Assembly: GCA_019925095.2 (NCBI GenBank)
Contig: CM034405.1
Coordinates: forward strand, 16,179,901 to 16,243,900
Direction of reading: 5' to 3'
Length of the DNA: 64,000 bases
From: Dendrolimus kikuchii
Taxonomy: Eukaryota > Arthropoda > Insecta > Lepidoptera > Lasiocampidae
The notes beneath the pieces are model-generated. The model searched no databases. It saw only the letters and a list, made by a program, of their open reading frames with translations, and was not told where the DNA came from. A program made the position numbers and the translations under genes. Of this stretch, positions 34,701 through 64,000 are shown one piece after another; the first letter of the stretch is position 1, and each line of letters opens with the position of its first letter.

Positions 34701-35455
34701 TTTTTCACGTCAAACCCGCTAGCATTAAGTACCTATAAATTCATCTCTTAATTCACAGTTATACGTATAACATTGAGAAGGTTGTAAACAACCTTCCTAA
34801 AGTTAATGTAAAAAAATATTTTCAAGAATTGTAAAGCAACATTTATATATTCACATGCATGAATATGATAACTAACAGAGGACAATAGACCTCTAAACAA
34901 AGGCGTGTGGAGGGTCCACGTTGGAAATTTAAAATTGTGGCACACACTTGTGTACATAAAACATCTCTGATCGAATATACATTACAATAGAGCAGAAAAT
35001 ATGTATGTGACAGTCTTAATGAGTAACAGGTAGCGGTGACACGGCTTTCGGTCGAATAGTGCCTTAATTTTTGGTCTACAAATGCAATTTTGTGGATAAC
35101 GTATTCAATATAGTGCAATATATAAAGGTGTAAGTGTCTATATCGTAGTGATTGCAATTAGCGTAAAAATATTTCAAAATAAAACTATGAAACATGATTC
35201 AAGTGAATAAATAATACGTCATTATTAAGTGAGTCGAAGCTGAAATGTAGAGGTCAAAAATATTCTTATTACCAAAACTCATACTGATGGAAAGTGGCCA
35301 ACAGTAGTGGTGTTGCCAATACGTTACGAGCCTCGAAGAATTTTGTTGTATTCTCAAGTGAGCCCATGTCAGCGTGGAAGCAATATTTCGGCGGGAAATT
35401 CCTTTTAAGTTTGTGTACATGTAATAAAAATTCAATAGCTTGTAAAGTTATCAAA
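34701..35455. other. unassigned sequence
   Basis: Only a 9-bp hairpin (GAAGGTTGT/ACAACCTTC near 34777) and short frames without coding character. Confidence 0.4.
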
Positions 35456-35457
35456 CA

Positions 35458-35692
35458 CTAGTCGTCCGCGTGGAATTTGTTTTCATAACCCCCCGATTTT
35501 GAAACATTCTTCGTTGGTGCTCCGCTTGTATTGGTCTTAGCGTGATGATATATAGCCTATAGCCTTCCTCGAGAAACGGGCTATCTAACACTGAAAGCAT
35601 TTTTCAAATCAGACCAGTAGTTCTTGAGATTAGCGCGTTCAACCAAACAAACAAACAACCTCTTCAGCTTTATATATTAGTATAAGATCTGG
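35458..35692. repeat. family G repeat (inverse of 56798-57043)
   Basis: CCCCCGATTTTGAAACATTC...CTCGAGAAACGGGCTATC...CTTTATATATTAGTATAAG; its inverse occurs near 57 kb. Confidence 0.78.
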
Positions 35693-35984
35693 TTTAATAT
35701 TCGTTTCGTTCGTTTGGTATTCGGAGGTACTTTACTTCTATCTAAATACCGCCTGTAAAACAAGAAGCGTATCGAGGAAATGTTTGTTCTCATTTAAACC
35801 TCCACAACTGCACCGCTCGCCATCGATAGGAGGTTCATTCTCATTTCCTTGAGTTACCACACTAAACTAATCAAGTGTTCTCTAGAACGTTTATTGCGTG
35901 TACAACAACGATCTGAAATGTAAAATTTCCGCCCAAGTTTTCTCTCTGCTTTACATAGGGTTGCTTAAGAAAGGCGTCATAATT

Positions 35985-36090
35985 TTTTTTGAGGCCGGCA
36001 GCGCATTACTCCTGTCATTGGCGTTACAACACCCGTAACCAGTTTGCATCAGGACTGTATTTGCCTGCTTGAGGCAATAAAAAATAGTCA
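35985..36090 (+). repeat. family A-like end upstream of the bHLH gene
   Basis: GGCCGGCAGCGCATTACTCC...GTATTTGCCTGCTTGAGGCA then AATAAAAAA; about 100 bp before the start codon. Confidence 0.5.
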
Positions 36091-36186
36091 AGATTGTAAT
36101 TATGATTGTTACTCTATTACAATAAATACAGTGTCTAATATAGACGTAAAGCCACAATAGTTAATTATAGTAATAATAAAACAAGA

Positions 36187-36451
36187 ATGTATCACCAAAC
36201 ATATGAGGAAGAAGCTCCTTTACCACTAATAGCAAATTACACAGAAATCAAAGAAGACGAAGAAGAAAAGACAGAGGAACGCGTCCTTCTTGAAATCGGC
36301 CGACAAGACGACAAACCAAAGGAAGAGCATACTTTCTCACATAAGAAGTATGACAAGACCATATCGCACCACAGATCATATGTTTTGGATGATTATGAGC
36401 CTAGGAGGATCACGTATTTCAGACCACACGAGCTTGACCATGGGAGTGATG
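36187..36451 (+). CDS. sage: Sage-like bHLH exon 1
   Basis: Residues 1-88. Acidic and charged, with no recognised domain. The ATG at 36187 follows AATAAAACAAGA and is the first in frame. The donor is GATG|GTATTA. A repeat lies about 100-200 bp upstream (35985-36085), leaving little room for a long promoter-proximal region free of TEs. Confidence 0.82.
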
Positions 36452-39400
36452 GTATTAACTTATTTTACTAACCTAACCCTCTATATGTATATGTATATGT
36501 TTTTTGCACTACTATAACGATGGCTCATGTATTAAGGAAAGTTACATATTATGTACATGTTATATAATCACACCATGACCTATACAGCTAGTAAGTAACA
36601 AAAATATTAATAACTACAATATTTTCTTATGTTAGTAATACTTTTAAATTGTATAACGGTTATATTTACGCTTCACGCCTGTTAAATTCGCGAATTAATA
36701 TGACTACGTGAAAATGCATCATGTATAATCTCAGGCACTTTGAAATAAGTCCTGAGCCGTGTCTTGAATCATCAATAAACTTATATTATACATGTAAAAT
36801 ATATATATATATATATATAACAATAAACTTTATTGAGAAAAAAACAGTACAAAAAGTTACATTAACTATGTTAGCCTAATTAGTCATTACTATTTATATT
36901 GGTATCTGAAACTGAAAATAATAATAATTCTTGTTTCTTTGGCTTGCAGCACATCCCGTAATTATTTTCAAATGCTTTACCTACCTAGAAAATATTTCAC
37001 AAAATATTGTAAATTATTGTATACCTATACAATAATAAACTTTATAAGAGCTAAGACGTGCCTTCTCTTTATGTGTAGCGATATTATAGTGTGATTAAGT
37101 ATGTGTGAGAAAGTAAAATAAATATTAATATATCGAGGGCTTCATAACATATAGGCGTATACGCAAAAATGCAATTTTTTTGTTGTTTACTAAAAACTAT
37201 GCATGTTACAATTTAAAAAGTCTTACCAGTACCTAAAGGAAGGTATTCCAAATTTCGGCCTTATACAATCAACTAGTTTTGTTTTATTCACAATTTGTCC
37301 CTTGTGTAAAACTGCACTTTTGTCTGTACGCCCATTTGTTATGAAGCAAGACAAGACTCCCCCGAGTGTGACCTGAGTTTCAAACGAACAATCGTCAATT
37401 CAGGCTTGTACTATGGAGCCAATGTTAGACACCGAAACCGTAGTAAATAACGAGAAGTTCGACAGATTTTCACGTGAATTTTTTCGTTCTAGTAAGTTAC
37501 ATGGATAAGGACTTAGATCACTTAACCACAGAGATAGTCGAAATATATAATAGTCCAAAAATGTATTTATTTTAAACTAGCTGTACCTAGCAAACGTTGT
37601 CCTGCCCTTGAAAAATCAAAATCTAGAATCCGATTGGAGCGCAACTTGCTCCGTTCAATTGTGCATCTAAACCATCCCGAGATCCACCAGAGAACACAAA
37701 AAAATTCATCAAAATTAGTCCTACTGTTTAGGAGCAGTCCAGTAGTGCCACCTGCCGGGTCCAATGATCGCCGAGTATACAATGGGTCATTTCCCGTAAT
37801 GGCTTCTGCAATCAGGTTTCTGGGGTATATAAACGCATCCTGTTTCACAGGTACGAACGGTTTGTATGGAAAAATGAAATAGTTCACTACTTTTTTATTT
37901 TCTATTTATATTGTCTCACCTTTTAAAACTTCCTTGGACTTCTATAAATATTTCAAAACCAGAAATAGGCAAATCGGTTCAGCCGTTCTCGAGTTTTTGT
38001 GAAACTAACAGACAGATATTCACTAAGATGAGTGAGCTTTACTTGTGGTAAACACGTGTCACGTGTGTGCGTGAGAATATATTATATATTTCACTCTATA
38101 AGAAAATATAATAATTTTAGGTGCAGCACATCAGAGGTTCTTCGAGCAGGAATATCCGAGGGATTCTTCAGTGATTGGTGAGACGGCGAACTCTGAATCA
38201 TCGTTGGATTTCTCCCACGAATCCCAGGACAACAGCAAATATGGGACCGATGACCCGAGCCAAGAGGGTATCTTGAACTGGAAGGAACGGGCTTTGCAGC
38301 TTGAAAGGGGTGCGTATTATCCATCCTAACATATTTGAAAGTGACTTTGTTTGGAAATCTGGATGTTTAGGTATCTCTTGTAAGCAAAATGAACGGAGTA
38401 GGATACGCCCTTCATCCTAAAGATGTCATCATTACAATATACCGCTCTAGTCTTAGGTCGCTGTGCCAGCGAACCATTATTTACTCCTGCCCTTGGTGTT
38501 GGTGTATACCGACTGATGATCTGTCTACATTGCACTGTACTTTATATTCCAAATAATATACGCATCTACCCTCACATATACTACAGACGGTATACTTCCC
38601 ACGCTTGTCCAATGACTCCTTGGTAAGGTCTAGCGGGTTTACAAAAATCTCGATGTACAAGTTTTGTCACAATGTTTTCTTTTGTATTTATGCGGTAATT
38701 ATAACATGCATATTAAGTTTGAAAAACTGCTTTAACAGTGCATGCCTTTCGGTTCGGAATCGAAATCACGTCATTGGAATGTGACTTCCTTCTCTTCCTT
38801 TGTTAAATGATTCCTATTTTCTTATTAAGTATAATACTCTTAACTGTCGGGGAGATTTTCACTTTAATTCTTCGCTATATTCAATAATTAAACTTACTTT
38901 AGAAGTGACATTCCATCGTGTATAAGGTCCTATAATGTCACTATAACGATGTAAATTTTCCGCCTGGTCCTGGTAGACGGAAGGGAAAGAAGGGAAGTAG
39001 GAAACCGGACCCCAGGCTTTAAAGCGAACGCTCCGAACACAATTTGGATTTAACGCTTGGATAATGATGATCAATGTAGGATTTTGGAATATTTTCAGGA
39101 AGTTAGGAATATTTTCAACAATGCGAAGTTGCAGTCGGCTAAAATTGCATCTCATCATAGGTCAAAAAAGAAATGATAAATTTGATTTCAGAATACAAGA
39201 AAACTGCATGCGATCGAGAACGAACGCGAATGCGCGACATGAACCGAGCGTTCGATTTGCTTCGATCCAAACTACCCGTTACGAAGCCATCCAAGAAGAA
39301 ATACTCTAAGATCGAATGTTTGAGGTGATGATCATTTTTTTTTGTAAATTGAATAATTATGGTCCGCGTTAAAAATACTGGTATATGCTAGTGGCAATGG

Positions 39401-40637
39401 CCACGGAATATCTGATTTTATATGAAAAATCGGGTACGTGTCAAACCACGCACAGGGAAGAGTTACTTAATGGGAACTATCGTCTACTCATTTTCTTACG
39501 TGTTCACGAAACCTTATAAATTGTACATTTGAAAATACCTCGTATCTCAAAAACTACTTAACATATTTTTTTTATCACACGTACATACAGATGTGAATAA
39601 ATTATAAGGGTTCCGTTTCATACTTTGTTTTCATTTGGCTACGCAACCCAAAAAAACCGTATTTTTAATGTAGGTTCGCGTTTGACCATGATCTCGTCTG
39701 ATACTAGACGAAGATATGGTCGAGGTGGAGCACGCTTACCCAGGTACCTATTCACACGGGACTTGAAGACACCCAGGTTGTAGGTATCGGGAAAAACAGT
39801 ATTGCTCAGTCATCGGTTATTTAACAAGACCGGCCATGACGAAAACTATAGCATCTATTAACCCCTCGACTGTTTGACTATTCCGTATAGGACTTTGTGT
39901 ATTTTTTTTATGTAGGTCCTCGAATTAACCACCATATTTACCCGTGCAGGAACGGAGAAAGAATACAATTTCCTGCAGCCGGGCGGCCTGTCGTAAGAGG
40001 CGACAAAATAACCCACAGCCAGTTGGTGGGGTATTTACCCGACTGGATGGCTACCACCCCTGGCCTAAAGTATGTCGCCATAATAACCTTGAGTTGTGTT
40101 CCGTCATTAGTGACCAGGTTCCAATCTCCCTTAAGAGAGCAGCAGCGCATTTGTAGCACCTTTGGTGTTGCGTAGGCGATGGTAACCGCTTTCGATCAAG
40201 TGGGCCGTCTGCCTGTCTGCTGAACTCCTGCAATAAAAAAAAAGTATAAGTATAATTATATACATGTCAATTTTGGTATCGTTGTATTCTACATTAAATT
40301 TATAAACGCGATAAAATTATAAATGTATCAAAAATATTCATATTCATGTAAAATAGTCAAATCGATGTTGAGGTTAGGGGACTTTAACTTTGCCGCCAAC
40401 CTTTCGCGCCATTTCGCCCCCTTGTCTAAATTCACCTCACAAATCCACTTGAAAATGACACGCAGATTGTGACAGACACAATCAAGCATTTAACATATTT
40501 ACCCCTTAAATTTCAGAATAGCAATATGTTACATCAGGCACTTAGAGTACATGCTGGCTGGAGGCGCCCCCGACGAAAATCCGGCTTTCTTCGAGCTACA
40601 TGCATCAGATATAAGGAAACGACAACCAAGATTTTAG
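36187..40637 (+). CDS. sage: bHLH transcription factor, Sage-like (complete, 4 exons)
   Basis: A DNA-binding transcription factor that should act in the nucleus as a bHLH dimer on E-boxes. Exons are 36187-36451, 38121-38309, 39192-39324 and 40517-40637; phases 1, 1 and 2 agree, giving 708 nt and 235 aa. The N-terminal 150 residues are acidic and low in known motifs ([16 protein letters not shown]). The bHLH lies at about 159-210: basic region [15 protein letters not shown] with the E161-R162-x-R164 E-box contacts, loop [13 protein letters not shown], helix 2 [19 protein letters not shown]. The tail is short ([17 protein letters not shown], ending KRQPRF). The basic region and loop look most like insect Sage, a salivary/silk gland regulator; other class A members of the Mesp group are the alternative. 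Confidence 0.85.
36452..38120 (+). other. bHLH gene intron 1 with repeats
   Basis: Contains a TA microsatellite (36803-36826) and a family F copy (37575-38020, minus orientation: GCAAACGTTGTCCTGCCC...GTTCTCGAGTTTTTGTG). No further exon seen. Confidence 0.6.
38121..38309 (+). CDS. sage: Sage-like bHLH exon 2
   Basis: Residues 89-151 ([20 protein letters not shown], then [12 protein letters not shown], then [15 protein letters not shown]). Ser/Asp/Glu-rich linker before the basic region. The acceptor is AATTTTAG, the donor AAGGG|GTGCGT. Confidence 0.85.
39192..39324 (+). CDS. sage: Sage-like bHLH exon 3 (basic region, helix 1, loop)
   Basis: Residues 152-195. It contains the DNA-contacting basic region and helix 1 ([20 protein letters not shown]) and a Lys-rich loop. 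The splice after KIECLR falls inside helix 2. Confidence 0.93.
39943..40240 (+). repeat. family A repeat, near full length
   Basis: From CCCGTGCAGGAACGGAGAAA to CTGAACTCCTGCAATAAAAA, in the last bHLH intron. The best reference copy for the family here. Confidence 0.85.
40517..40637 (+). CDS. sage: Sage-like bHLH exon 4 (helix 2, C-terminus)
   Basis: Completes helix 2 ([12 protein letters not shown]) and ends RKRQPRF with TAG. The acceptor is AATTTCAG. The 3' UTR has possible poly(A) signals AATAAA at 40754 and 41265. Confidence 0.92.
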
Positions 40638-42362
40638 ATTTTTAGTTTCAGTTGCTAAATCCTATTATTAATATAAAGTTTGTGAGGATGGATTTTTCTT
40701 ATCTTTTCAAACAAGGGGTTAAATTAACCCGTTTCGCAGATTCGTATTACGAAAATAAATGCCATAGTGATGTGGAGTTTTATGCCATTGTTTACATTTG
40801 GGCATTCCCACAGCAGCAATCAGGAAAGTGGCGGACGAAAAAATATCAGTCCTACGCGAATGCAGATGCAGTCATGGACATTGTTAATTCTTTATTGTTA
40901 TTTATTAACTTGTAATGGTGAGATTTTCAAATTCATATTTAAACAGAGTATTGGAATGAAATCAATAAGTTTCCAAGAATATTTCTTACATTTTCATCCG
41001 ATCTCGGTGATTGTGGCATTTAGCGGATATCGTGAAAATAACCAAGGCAACAAACACATCAAAGTAACTGGGATTGTCATTTGTAGTGTTGAAACTTGAG
41101 CTCGATTTCAAGTGCGAGGTGTAATCGGTCCAATGTTTCTAGCTAACTTTAAATCTTCGAAAAAATATAAATAAGTAGATGGTTCTTATTAGGATAAGTT
41201 TTATATAAGTTATGTATAAAGCCAGAAAGAGTATTCTAAACTTTTACTGTTAATAAAAGAGTGCAATAAATAGGTTTTTACATAAGTGCTGTTTTTATTA
41301 CATGAAAAATCAACTGATTTCCAAATGTGGGCCGCTGTGCAGCCCACGAGTGGGAAGTGCCCCTTGGGACATTAAACCAATTCAAATAATAGACTATGGG
41401 AGAGATATTTGACCTAGATACTTGCACTAGAAAAGCAGAAACTCGACTAACTAAGCTCCACTCTTACCAGCCTCGGTTGATTTGACACAGAGGAACAGAG
41501 CAAGGTATTAAATTCACTTAAAAGTTCGTCCGAAGTTTTAGTTGTTGGCACAGTCGATCATTAATCACAATTAGTGGAGAATATAATATATAAAACGATG
41601 AGTGCGCAGTGCGATGTGTCGTCAAACGTTGACAGGAATGAGTGAAGAAAATGGCTGCTTCTCCCTGCTGGGCGTAGCCACACACAGGAAGACGGTAGAC
41701 CATAAAAATAATGGAGGAATATTTTTTTACCTACCTCATTATACTAGGCAAGGCTCGAATACTTAATATACTTAATTACACGAGAAGAGGACAGGAAATT
41801 CTTTAATCAAAAAGATATTGTTATGTCCACAGCGGGTAATCTAAAAATTCTTTTACTTCATATTTGTGTATTTTAGCCTCTTTTTTAAAGTATTAAACGT
41901 AAATATATTCCAAAAATTAATGGTGCAACAAACAGTGCATAGCATGGAGTAGCGGCATATATATGTATAACATCTTCCTGCTAAGTTTCACCTACGTAGA
42001 CACAATAAAAACGAAGTGTAGGACGCCCAGTGGGCGGACAATCTGCACAAGGTCGCCAAGGGGGTGCATGAGGACAGTGGAAGACCGGGATATGTGGCGC
42101 AAAGTTAGGGAGGCCAACGTCCAGCTGTGGACAGATGTTGTCTGACAACGAAGACAGTAAAATGCCATGTCATACATACTCAGATGGCCAGATATCGCAA
42201 TTGCATAAGGCTCCAGTATATGCCAAAGTAACTGCGGTACCCAAAAGAACAAGAGCTTTGAATTATAACCGTCTATTATTAACATTTTTAACGGCATTAA
42301 CAAATACATTTTTACAAAATTTTAGGGTAGAAACAAATTGTTTTTTGTAATCAGCTCTTGAT
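40638..42362. other. spacer between convergent bHLH and MIC13-like genes
   Basis: Holds the bHLH 3' UTR (AATAAA at 40754 and 41265). 41990-42146 is a LINE tail reading RTPSGRTICTRSPRGCMRTV then EDRDMWRKVREANVQLWTDV and a stop. Confidence 0.6.
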
Positions 42363-61442
<19,080 letters not shown>

Positions 61443-61831
61443 TTTCAATTTATTCACTTTTATAAAATTAATATAAAAATTAAACAGTAAATTTTGATTG
61501 AATGATAATTCTTTAATGGCGTTGTCAATGATATGTTTGACAGAGGATTATTATGAAGTTAACGGAGTTCATAGTTCAAATAATAAGTTTGGTTTGTTAA
61601 GTTCATAATAAGTAAATTATGGTAGCGCATTGATCAGACGTCTAAAGAGTTTAGGATAAATAAATTTAAAATTCATTTAAAAGAATGGCTCTTAAATAGA
61701 ATGTTTTACTCGGTGGACGAATTCCTCGATTGTAAATAAATACCTTTCTTGACTTATGAATGTTAATTACTTTTATTTTTTGACATTTATCAGTAAATTT
61801 TACTCATATATTTTATATTATATAATTTAAT

Positions 61832-61832
<1 letters not shown>
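61443..61832. promoter_or_regulatory. 5' flank of the MIC13-like gene
   Basis: AT-rich; no TATA box or 5' UTR intron could be fixed. Ends at a long TA microsatellite. Confidence 0.35.

Positions 61833-61907
<75 letters not shown>
61833..61907. repeat. TA microsatellite
   Basis: About 70 bp of uninterrupted TA, next to a family F copy. Confidence 0.95.
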
Positions 61908-61910
<3 letters not shown>

Positions 61911-62165
61911 GTATCATAGAAATGTGTGTATGCGCATAACTTGAGAACAACTTTATCGATTTTGATGAAATTTTGTGTGTGTGTTTGAGTGGATCCCGGG
62001 ATGGTTTAGATTCCCAATTAGAACCGGTAGGTGGCGCTGAGATCGGGTTCTAAAATCCTGCTAACCACCTGGAGCGATTTTGGTGATTTTGTTTTTGTGT
62101 CATGAAACAAATTCTTTTAGGAATTCAGAAAATATGGTGGTACAAAGTTCGCCGAGACCGCTAGT
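61908..62165 (+). repeat. family F repeat, single-module copy
   Basis: CGATTTTGATGAAATTTTGTG...GGATCCCGGGATGGTTTAG...TACAAAGTTCGCCGAGACC. Confidence 0.75.
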
Positions 62166-62252
62166 TTAGTATAGCATAGTAGCTCCTATGTGAGCAAAAC
62201 ATGTGTACACTATAACATATATGCCAACTGTTTAACCAACACCTGTTTAACC

Positions 62253-62578
62253 GTTGGTCTGAAAGAGAGTGTCGGGGTGAAGGTAAGGAAAGGAATGCTC
62301 CGGTGGTTCGGGCATGTGGAAAGAATGCATGATGAAAGAATGACTAAACAGATATACAATGCAAAAGTGGATGGATGCAGAAGTCCTTCCATGATCAAAT
62401 TGATCGTGTACTAGCAGAAGGTGATGTCAGGTGCCTTAAGAACAGACGAGCGTGCATGACAAGAGTTATGAATGTCAAAGAAGCAAGTGAGGTGTGTAAA
62501 AATAAGCCTGAATGGCGCTCTATTGTTCGTGCCTACCCCGCAAGGGAACTGGCGTGAAGTTATGTATGTATGTATGTA
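62253..62578 (+). mobile_element. RTE-type LINE, 5'-truncated (copy f)
   Basis: Starts in [20 protein letters not shown] and ends RAYPARELA with a TATG tail. A 22-bp deletion after DGCRS shifts the frame. Flanked by TGTTTAACC (62244-62252, 62579-62587). Confidence 0.92.
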
Positions 62579-62589
62579 TGTTTAACCAT

Positions 62590-63150
62590 GTATTGAACAA
62601 ATAAATTTGATTTGATTTGATAAACGTGCAAAATCCACCGCTTATGCAATTTACTGACCTAACACTGAGTATACTTATCGTTACAGTTACCAAGCGCTGA
62701 GGCTGAGGGTGATAAATTGCGAATAAACCGGCGAGGTTACATATATATGAAACCCGCTAAACCATGTTACATAATTGTGGTGAATTGTCTAAGACAGACA
62801 TAATCCCTCTGATCAACTGTGCAGTCGTCGAGGCGTTGGAGGCATATATTGAATATATTTATTACTACTATTTGTATTTAATTTTTATTCCATGAAATCA
62901 TCTTAACGGGATACACAGACTATGGCGTATAAAGCGTTCTACGATCTTTACATTGAAGCTTTTATAAAAAATTCCAATCTAAGTTCTAAAACCTAATTAA
63001 CAGCTGTTTTTCAGACATTTCAATAGTTCACTGAACTTAGGTGATTGACATAACAAGGCCTGTTTAATTACATCTTAATTAGCATCTAGTTTTTAGGCAA
63101 GCTAGAATAAAATCTTTATTGGTTTTGAATAAAGAACATCGTTTATTATA
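62590..63150. other. unassigned AT-rich sequence
   Basis: No exon or repeat family recognised. Confidence 0.4.
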
Positions 63151-63154
63151 ACCA

Positions 63155-63487
63155 CCGGGTACCCGATCAGCACTGCCTCGGGTCCTGTGGTTAGTATTCT
63201 TCATATGTACTTCAGTGGATATGCGTTCACTTATCAACTCCGTATCGCCATCGTATTGCCTCCCTCGCAAGCAATCCACGTGTGAACAGCGACTGAACCA
63301 TTCGGTGACAATCAGCTGCTCGTACGCTTTGCCTTGCGTTGCCAACCTATTTATTGGCAACGCCGGTCCCTAGTCAACAGCGCGTTGCCCGCAAGTGAAT
63401 CACGTAGACCTAGTTAGCCCTTTATTGGCCACGCTATATTCACTGTTGTCAACGAGTGAATGACGAAGCAGTGCTTTGGGTACCCGG
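63155..63487. mobile_element. candidate element with 20-bp terminal inverted repeats
   Basis: Left CCGGGTACCCGATCAGCAC, right (inverse) CCGGGTACCCAAAGCACTGC. The interior is less AT-rich; its minus-strand frame lacks recognised motifs. No target duplication seen. Confidence 0.45.
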
Positions 63488-63496
63488 AGACCCTAA

Positions 63497-63760
63497 TTCA
63501 AATTCAAAAGTTTTTATTCAAATAAGTTTCACTGGAGAACGTCCTTTGAAAGTTAAAGTTAAATTTAAATCTACTTCGTCTTCTATGTAAAAAGCTTCGC
63601 AACGTGTTATCGCTGTTTGAAGAGAAGAAGTAACAAGAAACTCACCAGCAACACGTCTAGCTATTTTTTCATCATATCTATCTCGCTAAGCCTTTTTAAA
63701 ATAAATACAGAAGTACAAGGAGAGTAAACAGTGCATACTCAATAAGACGTCATAATAAGA
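63497..63760 (+). repeat. family J repeat, unbroken copy
   Basis: AATTCAAATTCAAAAGTTTT...GCTTCGCAACGTGTTATCGC...AACAGTGCATACTCAATAAG. Confidence 0.72.
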
Positions 63761-64000
63761 GGACAATGTATGTGCTATGACCCTTACACCTTGCTACAAG
63801 TAATCTACTATTATTATACATCATAAAGGTTTTCGACCTCAGCCATACTCCTTCGAACTAAATATGGCGTTCTTCACAGAAAACTTTATCAAACGGATTT
63901 TAATGCACTTTAATCTAAACACTAATGTGGTATTGTCGCTAAAATATTATTTCTGTATCAGAAACATTGTGTAATGTGAATAATCTAATAACGTTATATC

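Noticed and set aside
42135..42350. Short plus frame MLSDNEDSKMPC... as a gene
   Set aside because: Overlaps a LINE tail at its start and the antisense terminal exon neighbourhood; no homology.
63079..63360. 93-codon minus frame
   Set aside because: Lies within an element with terminal inverted repeats; no motif or homology seen.

Overview
This window is nuclear DNA of an insect, most probably a moth or butterfly. The protein-coding signal is split into short exons with GT/AG borders in AT-rich DNA. Most of the rest is interspersed repeats: RTE-, R1/Jockey- and CR1-like LINE pieces, a maT (DD37D) mariner, a hAT, several MITE types, tRNA-like SINEs and AT/GT microsatellites. There is nothing bacterial (no operons, Shine-Dalgarno sites or CRISPR).

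Four host genes can be assembled exon by exon with matching splice phases. (1) The 5' part of spastin lies on the minus strand (start 18335; exons 17879-18335 and 13792-13962). A phase-compatible candidate third exon is at 4935-5153; the AAA ATPase exons were not found and presumably lie left of the window. (2) Cytosolic tryptophanyl-tRNA synthetase is complete on the plus strand (eight coding exons, 20674-32174, 400 aa, with HIGH and KMSAS motifs). It is divergent from spastin, with 2.3 kb between the start codons. (3) A complete bHLH transcription factor lies on the plus strand (four exons, 36187-40637, 235 aa), best matched to the Sage group known from salivary/silk gland. (4) A complete five-exon gene lies on the minus strand (61442 down to 42363, 203 aa). 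Its middle resembles the MICOS subunit MIC13/QIL1, but about 84 residues sit in front of the usual MIC13 start.

Layout: 1-13.8 kb is repeat-rich sequence, probably inside or beside the 3' part of spastin. It holds a 9-bp minisatellite (1162-1550), two MITEs, two neighbouring hairpins (3468-3604) and a 5'-truncated RTE. 13.8-18.3 kb is spastin. 18.3-20.7 kb is the shared 5' region. 20.7-32.2 kb is the Trp-tRNA synthetase, with TE fragments in its introns. 32.2-36.2 kb is a MITE-rich spacer. 36.2-40.6 kb is the bHLH gene. 42.4-61.4 kb is the MIC13-like gene. Its 11.7-kb first intron carries a hAT element inserted into a maT mariner transposase with an exact 8-bp target duplication. 61.4-64 kb is repeats.

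The genes are functionally unrelated: membrane/microtubule remodelling, translation, tissue-specific transcription and mitochondrial cristae. No new multi-gene system is evident. The most interesting leads are the extended MIC13-like protein, the nested hAT/maT insertion, the paired hairpins, the minisatellite with a 63-bp higher-order period, and a set of very similar RTE insertions with 9-14 bp target duplications.
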